Assembly: GCA_051880395.1 (NCBI GenBank)
Contig: JBJENW010000339.1
Location: 1-38,430, forward strand
Length of the DNA: 38,430 nucleotides
Source: JBJENW01 sp051880395
GTDB taxonomy: Bacteria > Bacillota > Clostridia > Lachnospirales > Lachnospiraceae
Reading direction: 5' to 3'
Part shown: positions 34,601-38,430 of the stretch, one piece after another
How positions within the stretch are numbered: position 1 is the first letter of the stretch
Layout of the letters: each line of letters begins with the position of its first letter
Made by a program: the position numbers and the translations under genes
The notes under the pieces: generated by a model
What the model saw: the letters and a program-made list of their open reading frames with translations, nothing else
What the model was told of the DNA's origin: nothing
Database searches by the model: none

Positions 34601-36652
34601 CAGACGATTTTAGACCGTGATCACCGCGGACCGGGCAGTACATCCTATTTTGAACAGAAAACGGATTTTTATGAGGAAGAGAACCGTATTTCTGTTTATG
34701 GACAGCCAAAAACAGAAGAACCGATACAGATCACCATGAAAAATCCGGATGTGAAAGTCAGTGTCCTGCCGGATACGAAAGAAAACAGTGATGCAAAGAT
34801 CGTGATGGAATACCTCGGGGAAAAGAAAACCTATCATTTACAGTATGTATCAAATGATACGTCTGCTTTCGCGATCAAAGAAATTCAGTCCGGCGATTGG
34901 AAGTATCTGCCGGGGTATATCAGTGATGGCATGCCATCGGATGGGGATGGAAACAAAGTCGAAGAAACAGGGACATTCTCGCAGAGCAGCGATACGATCA
35001 TCATCAGCGGAATTGCAAGCACGCTGGGAAATGATCTGACATTTACCATGAATGATCCGAGCATTACCGCACAGATTGTGGCATCGGATCGGGACGGATA
35101 TGAGAAAAAAGTCATTTTCACAAAAGGCGAGAAACAAAAAGAGTACGCGATTCATTATCAGGTGAACGTCTCCGTGTGGAGCCTGGAGTCAGTAAAATCC
35201 GGCACCATCGCTTATCAGTATCAGTATCCGCAGGAGGAGCCGTTTTATACCTATAACCAGAACTACTGGAGTGCAAAGGTAAATGAATTGACATTATACG
35301 GAACGGAAAAAGCGGAACCAGAAAATCTTTCGGTAACTGCAAAAAAAGCAGGGGTCAATGTTACCGTTTCCGATACGACCAGAAAAGGATATTGGAAGAA
35401 ACTCACTTTGACTTATGGCAGATATCAGCGTGTCTACTTTGTAAAATATGACGCCCTTCCAAAAATCTGGAATCTGGCATCCATTCAGGCAGGACAGACG
35501 TTGTACGGAGAGCGGGCAGAAGAAAATACGCCGTATCTGTTGCAATCGGAGAAAGGCGTGACATTATACGGAACAGAAAAAGAAACACCGGCAATGACAA
35601 ACGCCATAGCCGAGAATCCGGAAGTGACCTGTGAACTGGCAGACAAAAAAGTGACGTTAACATATGGCTCGCTGAAAAAAGAATTGCCGATACAGTATCA
35701 GCCGCTGGATACGATCTGGAATCTGAAAACTGTTCAGGCGGGAACGCAAACCTATGAAAAACGAAATTACGGAACAAACCAGGATTACTACTGGTGTGAA
35801 GAATATGCATATGATCACACAGGCTCCTACAAAGCGATCAAACTGTATGGCTTAGAAGCACAGCCTGCCGGAGAATACAAGCTGGAGGCAGAGAATCCGG
35901 ATGTTCAGGTGAAACTGGAAGAGACAGACAAAGCAGATACGCTGAAAAAAGTCGTGTTGACGTACGGCACATTTACAAAAACACTCTATCTGGTCTATGA
36001 TATCTCAGAAACCGCTCTGACACCGGTTCAGGTAAAAGTTGGAACAGATGTGTATGAGGCGTATGATTATGAAAAAAGGGATCAGATGATTTATTTTGAA
36101 ACCAGTTCCTACTATGATCCGACAGATACCGATTATGAGACCACAAAAAAGACACTGCTGCTCACTGGAAATCAGGCAGCGATCGGGACAGACTTTTCCG
36201 TGACATTCCGCTCACCGAATGCCAAGACATCCATAGAGGATTGTAATATCGTCGATCAGGAATATACACAGCCGGGTGAAACACCGCGTGTGTACACCAA
36301 AAAAGTGACCGTGGAATATGCTGGTAAAAAAGTCATTTATTTCGTTGCCTGTCAGTTGAGAGAAGATTTCTGGAATATCAAAGAGATTCATGACGGCGAC
36401 ACGGTCTACAGTTCTGAACCAAACGCGAAGAACCGGATCGAACAGTCCAGATGGGATGACACCTTAGAGATTTACGGGGAAAAGGAAGGCCTCAGTAACG
36501 ATCTGATCGCGAAGTTAAATGTTCAGGATACAGATCCGAATATTTCGATTACCTGTGAATACATGGATGGCGTGTTAACACTGCATTATGGGGATATCGC
36601 GAAAACATTTACGGTTCGTTATGAAAAAACGGCGTCGGAAGATGATTGGTAA
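31694..36652 (+). CDS. Giant secreted repeat protein B: two BIG2 domains, Ser/Pro linker, helical segment and 13 modules
   Basis: This 1652-residue paralogue of protein A starts at ATG 31694 (AAAGGAAG upstream) with a signal peptide ending V-Q-A. Two BIG2 domains (~38-202) are closest to those of protein A. Then comes a long linker of Ser, Pro, Thr and Glu (~213-335), longer than in A. Residues ~338-399 are a helical, charged segment resembling FIVAR-type spacers (T-EEL-EQI-ILKKWINA). Thirteen modules of the same unnamed family follow from residue 401: one extra at the front (no Trp strand), eleven matching modules 1-11 of A in order, and one extra at the end. The stop codon at 36650 is followed by in-frame module-like sequence. 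Anchor and enzyme motifs are absent. Confidence 0.88.
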   Translation: MKMFEKRKLKRWMAVFLLLTLAVTQCLNPAMVQAATKKTIAVKTIQLEKKSLQLDKGKTATLKVTITPKAAKNAKLVWKSSKPNVASVSQKGKITAKNAGNAKITVTVKGTKKVASCTIKVLIPVSKLTVTPTKAALKAGESVQLKAKIAPANASYRKLSYQSKDSKIASVDKKGTITAKKAGKTTITVQVTDTKKKVTIPVTVEKEEAGSEKPSVSEPDPSEPTSEPTTPSTSESDPTSIPTIESNPTTAGSSEIPAEPSTTVSEPLVSSIPAEPSVSVSEPSTTESASERTSETPSAEPSTTVSEPSKAESTPSIQPSESKPSEEEPSSEETGSLQNKKQLKTYLQRSKQMKERFTDETQKKKVEDMIQTAEDVYKTGKTQEELQEQILILKKWINACTRSVSVRISTSSFKTFSYSTKEDDKGITTLTFFVKKSLADQVTYRPEVSSSTLEIRKSNLPEFEQELVVTAENSYTVVYEVQKCILSENPLYIKSVEDEDGIIGYWHTYVKEETDDVLEMRLGIQLKGKNGLTDAFRVTAKQKNATVKIEDYKEPTPAYYPCIKKVTLSAVNAKKTVYYVYCYHMDEWKIQSLNYGGTSCSIQSQTQAYSDSDGYLLLKDSYEEGKELQVTPLYDDVKWKVTDSDKEGYQKKILLSKGTESVTYYVKFATEADKLHILDVYVNGKLKETGNWNVYDEMEQGTYIHTLTIYNLLPEDEVQIVPVSEETTATVSDSDLPGYMKKIELTNAGKTKVYYVKNTGESNQWIQSVKVDGVTYVNGMNEDTSKNPYFRESGSGDSTLYLYGEKEPDWKNFEVIPYDSGVTVSIENSDSSGYQKKVTLQAKDQTKTYYVSWNYKETIWEPASVSADGVVYKNSSYYMEHENYSYEMGYANYKGYDDLAESDNQTFTLYGYFSELPKDLQIQPSNSQTTMEVKDGQILMTHGKMQRCYDIDYKLPTEAWEIQSIQTGGQTILDRDHRGPGSTSYFEQKTDFYEEENRISVYGQPKTEEPIQITMKNPDVKVSVLPDTKENSDAKIVMEYLGEKKTYHLQYVSNDTSAFAIKEIQSGDWKYLPGYISDGMPSDGDGNKVEETGTFSQSSDTIIISGIASTLGNDLTFTMNDPSITAQIVASDRDGYEKKVIFTKGEKQKEYAIHYQVNVSVWSLESVKSGTIAYQYQYPQEEPFYTYNQNYWSAKVNELTLYGTEKAEPENLSVTAKKAGVNVTVSDTTRKGYWKKLTLTYGRYQRVYFVKYDALPKIWNLASIQAGQTLYGERAEENTPYLLQSEKGVTLYGTEKETPAMTNAIAENPEVTCELADKKVTLTYGSLKKELPIQYQPLDTIWNLKTVQAGTQTYEKRNYGTNQDYYWCEEYAYDHTGSYKAIKLYGLEAQPAGEYKLEAENPDVQVKLEETDKADTLKKVVLTYGTFTKTLYLVYDISETALTPVQVKVGTDVYEAYDYEKRDQMIYFETSSYYDPTDTDYETTKKTLLLTGNQAAIGTDFSVTFRSPNAKTSIEDCNIVDQEYTQPGETPRVYTKKVTVEYAGKKVIYFVACQLREDFWNIKEIHDGDTVYSSEPNAKNRIEQSRWDDTLEIYGEKEGLSNDLIAKLNVQDTDPNISITCEYMDGVLTLHYGDIAKTFTVRYEKTASEDDW
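32894..36649 (+). repeat. Array of 13 diverged ~95-residue modules in protein B
   Basis: After the front module, module starts are LYIKSV, WKIQSL, LHILDV, WIQSVK, IWEPAS, WEIQSI, AFAIKE, VWSLES, IWNLAS, IWNLKT, ALTPVQ and FWNIKE. The modules from LYIKSV to ALTPVQ align one-to-one with those of protein A, including shared phrases such as LTYGSLKKELP and QPLD in module 9. Confidence 0.75.
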
Positions 36653-36751
36653 AAAACATACAAGATTACGCTTTCTTATAAGGAGGAAAATCAGGAAATC
36701 GTATTAAAAGTTGGTAGCAGTAGTTATTATGATGATGAGTATTATGACTGA
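36653..36751 (+). other. In-frame open extension beyond the stop of giant protein B
   Basis: Directly after the TAA at 36650-36652 the same frame stays open for 32 codons to a TGA at 36749-36751. The encoded sequence includes YKITLSYKEENQEIVLKV, which resembles the final strand pair of a module, and ends in an acidic, Tyr-rich tail. It may be the remnant of a longer protein cut by a nonsense mutation. It contains AAGGAGG at about 36680 but no start codon after it. Confidence 0.5.
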
Positions 36752-36784
36752 ATAATAAGGAGAAAAAAATAAATATTTGGCTGC

Positions 36785-36826
36785 AGATCCGAGAGAAACG
36801 AAGCTTCGCTGCTCTCGGATCTTTTT
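36785..36826 (+). terminator. Terminator between the convergent genes
   Basis: AGATCCGAGAG (36785-36795) pairs with CTCTCGGATCT (36812-36822), with an inner stem around the palindrome CGAAGCTTCG. TTTTT follows on the plus strand (36822-36826). The minus-strand gene ends seven bases away, but its RNA would have no T-rich tract after this stem. Confidence 0.9.
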
Positions 36827-36832
36827 ATGTTT

Positions 36833-38123
36833 TTAAGGAGTCACTGTACGCAGTGTCTCTTTCAACTGATCCATCGGAATCAGATTATCATAGTCATACC
36901 CATCCACAGAGCGGGAAGTATCGTATACCGCATTCAGTTCACGATCATACTGTTCCTTGCTGACCGGTTTTTGATTCCAGGAATATTCATAAATAGGATT
37001 TCCTTGTGCATCGGTCTGCGGGACTCCATTTGGATCCTCGTATCCGCCATTTCCGCGTGAGAGAAACTGTCCGTCTTGAATCTGATATACTTCATCATAA
37101 TAATAGCCCATATGACCGTCACTGTTACACCATAAATTCGAATTTGGAATGTAGGAAAAACCTAACCGGGCAGTCTGTTGGGCAGAGACAGTTCCATTAA
37201 AATAAGTCAGAATGGTACAGCCGGCTGCTTCACAATCGCCGATCAAAGCTAATTGCGGAATTCCATCATCCGTGATGTGCAGCAGTGTTGCACCTGTAAA
37301 GGATTCGGCATAGGATTCTTGATTTTCTTCATAATACTTGATATAGGCTTCTCTCCATCCGTCATTGGCAGCTTTTGTTTCGTTGGTGTTTGAGGCTTCC
37401 TTTAATGGTGCCGCATCAGACACGACAAACTGGTTATGTCCGTCTTTTACATATTGTTCGACGTCTGCAATGACCGGGTTTGTGAGCGCTTTTGTTGTAT
37501 CCGCGGATAAATCCTTTTGCAACGTATATTCTCCTGATGGGCTCCCACTGTATAGGCGAACTTCACGAAAACTGTCCGTACTTCCTTGTGGAATATAAGA
37601 ACAAAGCGTAATGATATCGTCAAAACCATCCGCATTCAGATCGCGAAATGCAAAGGCATCCACGCTTTGAAATGTCTGGTCTTCTCGCTCGTTATCCTTT
37701 GTCATGCCCTCTAATACGATCGGTTTCGCAGAACCATGCGTAATGGTAAAACTGGCATCCCCTTTTGGATCGATCGTTGCATCCGGGCGAAACGATTCAA
37801 AATAAACAGATCCCCATGGGGAGACTGTATGATATTCACTCTGGTCCGCGATATTTAGATTTTTCGCATAGCGGTCATAATCCGGTGTGGCGTTAGCCTT
37901 CTGCTGTTTTTTTATTTTCCTTTTTTGTTTCTTTCGTTTTGGAAACTTCTTCCGGTTGTTCATTTGTATCAGATTGCTCCGCTTGCTCTTCGTTTTCCGG
38001 TTGAAGTGTCCTTGTATTTTCCATGTTTTCCGGTTCTGCCTCTTCTTGCTTTTGGCAGCCGCCAAGCAGCGCACTGACCAGAACAGTACCCGCTAAAAAT
38101 CCCATGATGACTCTCTTTTTCAT
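36833..38123 (-). pseudogene. Lipoprotein gene of unknown function, frameshifted near an A7 tract
   Basis: The gene starts at ATG 38121-38123 with a lipoprotein signal (LLGGC, Cys23), followed by a Glu/Lys-rich linker. That frame stops at 37893. The other frame, open from 38074 to 36833, supplies the globular part from about KANATPDYD onward. Removing one A from the A7 run (T7 at 37907-37913 on the plus strand) joins the two into a protein of about 429 residues. The globular part holds a Ca2+-loop-like motif, DLNADGFDDI, as in FG-GAP/VCBS repeat proteins; I do not recognise the rest. The arginine-rich start of the longer frame is the linker read out of frame. The shift may be a sequencing error, a true mutation or slippage. 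Confidence 0.75.
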
Positions 38124-38159
38124 AATATACCTCTCATTTCATTTTAATCTATCTATTTT

Positions 38160-38200
38160 ATCATACAGTTTTTTTATCTATTTGTAAATGAATGTTTACA
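38160..38200 (-). promoter_or_regulatory. Promoter with overlapping inverted repeat, for the minus-strand lipoprotein gene
   Basis: Read on the minus strand, TTTACA (38188-38183), 17 bases, TATGAT (38165-38160). The -35 box is one arm of the inverted repeat TGTAAA-TGAATG-TTTACA (38183-38200), a good place for a repressor site. The same half-sites occur upstream of giant protein A with a one-base spacer. Confidence 0.6.
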
Positions 38201-38430
38201 CGCAATTTTTATGCCTTATATGTGCGTAAGTCTTTGCAAGTTCTACTTTATTGGTTATCCACTACATTTTTGCTACCACCTCTTTTGGGCACTCTAACGA
38301 AAAATATCTCAACCACTCGGTTCCAATACATAGTTTCCGGTATCCGGTAGGAGGTAAGGTGCGGGGTGGCTGAAGCAAAAGTGGCTTTGACAGAAATGAT
38401 AGTGAGTTTGGATGGGCGGATCTGTGATGC
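38201..38430. other. Right-edge sequence without a convincing gene
   Basis: A minus-strand frame is open from the edge to a stop at 38248-38250 (60 codons), and a plus-strand frame is open from a GTG at 38366 to the edge (with AGGAGG at 38349-38354, a rather long 11 bases away). Neither product resembles a family that I know. Both may be chance frames in an intergenic repeat, or the start of a gene cut by the window. Confidence 0.25.

Noticed and set aside
37914..38074. Arg/Lys-rich N-terminus of the long minus-strand frame as the true start
   Set aside because: It overlaps a clear lipoprotein signal and linker in another frame; its basic composition is an out-of-frame reading of Glu-rich codons.

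Overview
The window looks like chromosome from a Gram-positive anaerobe of the class Clostridia, most likely a Lachnospiraceae gut or rumen bacterium. The grounds are low-to-moderate GC, strong AGGAGG ribosome sites, a Gram-positive PolC replicase, the order pyrH-frr-uppS-cdsA-dxr-rseP-ispG-polC, and many secreted proteins built from lysine-rich bacterial Ig-like (BIG2) domains. I cannot name the genus. No rRNA, tRNA, CRISPR array, insertion sequence or phage gene is visible.

Layout. Positions 158-3161 hold a MATE efflux pump, a small lipoprotein and an ApbE flavin transferase behind one promoter. Positions 3234-6177 hold the proline genes proB and proA, separated by a DUF896 protein and a 5-formyl-THF cyclo-ligase. 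Positions 6398-10385 hold a secreted GH48 cellulase with a 39-bp tandem-repeat linker and a C-terminal BIG2/FN3 tail. An assembly gap of exactly 100 N lies inside the linker and creates a false frameshift. Positions 10528-12099 hold a gamma-carbonic anhydrase and the AzlCD amino-acid exporter. Positions 12371-15690 hold three envelope proteins: a BIG2 protein with a Trp/Asp/Glu tail, an exported trigger-factor-like lipoprotein and a NodB-type deacetylase. Positions 15719-27378 hold a bactofilin followed by the housekeeping run from pyrH to polC.

The right third (27612-36652) is the most unusual part. It holds two very large tandem paralogous exoproteins (1312 and 1652 residues). Each has a signal peptide, two BIG2 domains, a Pro/Ser/Thr/Glu linker and then 11 to 13 copies of a roughly 95-residue beta-type module that I do not recognise as a named family. 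Module k of one protein matches module k of the other, so the whole gene was duplicated. The second gene also shows in-frame module-like sequence beyond its stop codon. A convergent lipoprotein gene follows (36833-38123, minus strand), frameshifted near an A7 tract. The last ~300 bp hold its promoter and probable non-coding or edge sequence.

The cell-surface genes form a theme. The GH48 enzyme, the acidic-tail protein and the two giant proteins all use BIG2 domains, and the exported PPIase, the deacetylase and the bactofilin act on protein folding, wall polymer and cell shape. That these act together is inference. Most envelope genes have their own sigma-A-like promoter and terminator, so they are probably separate transcription units.
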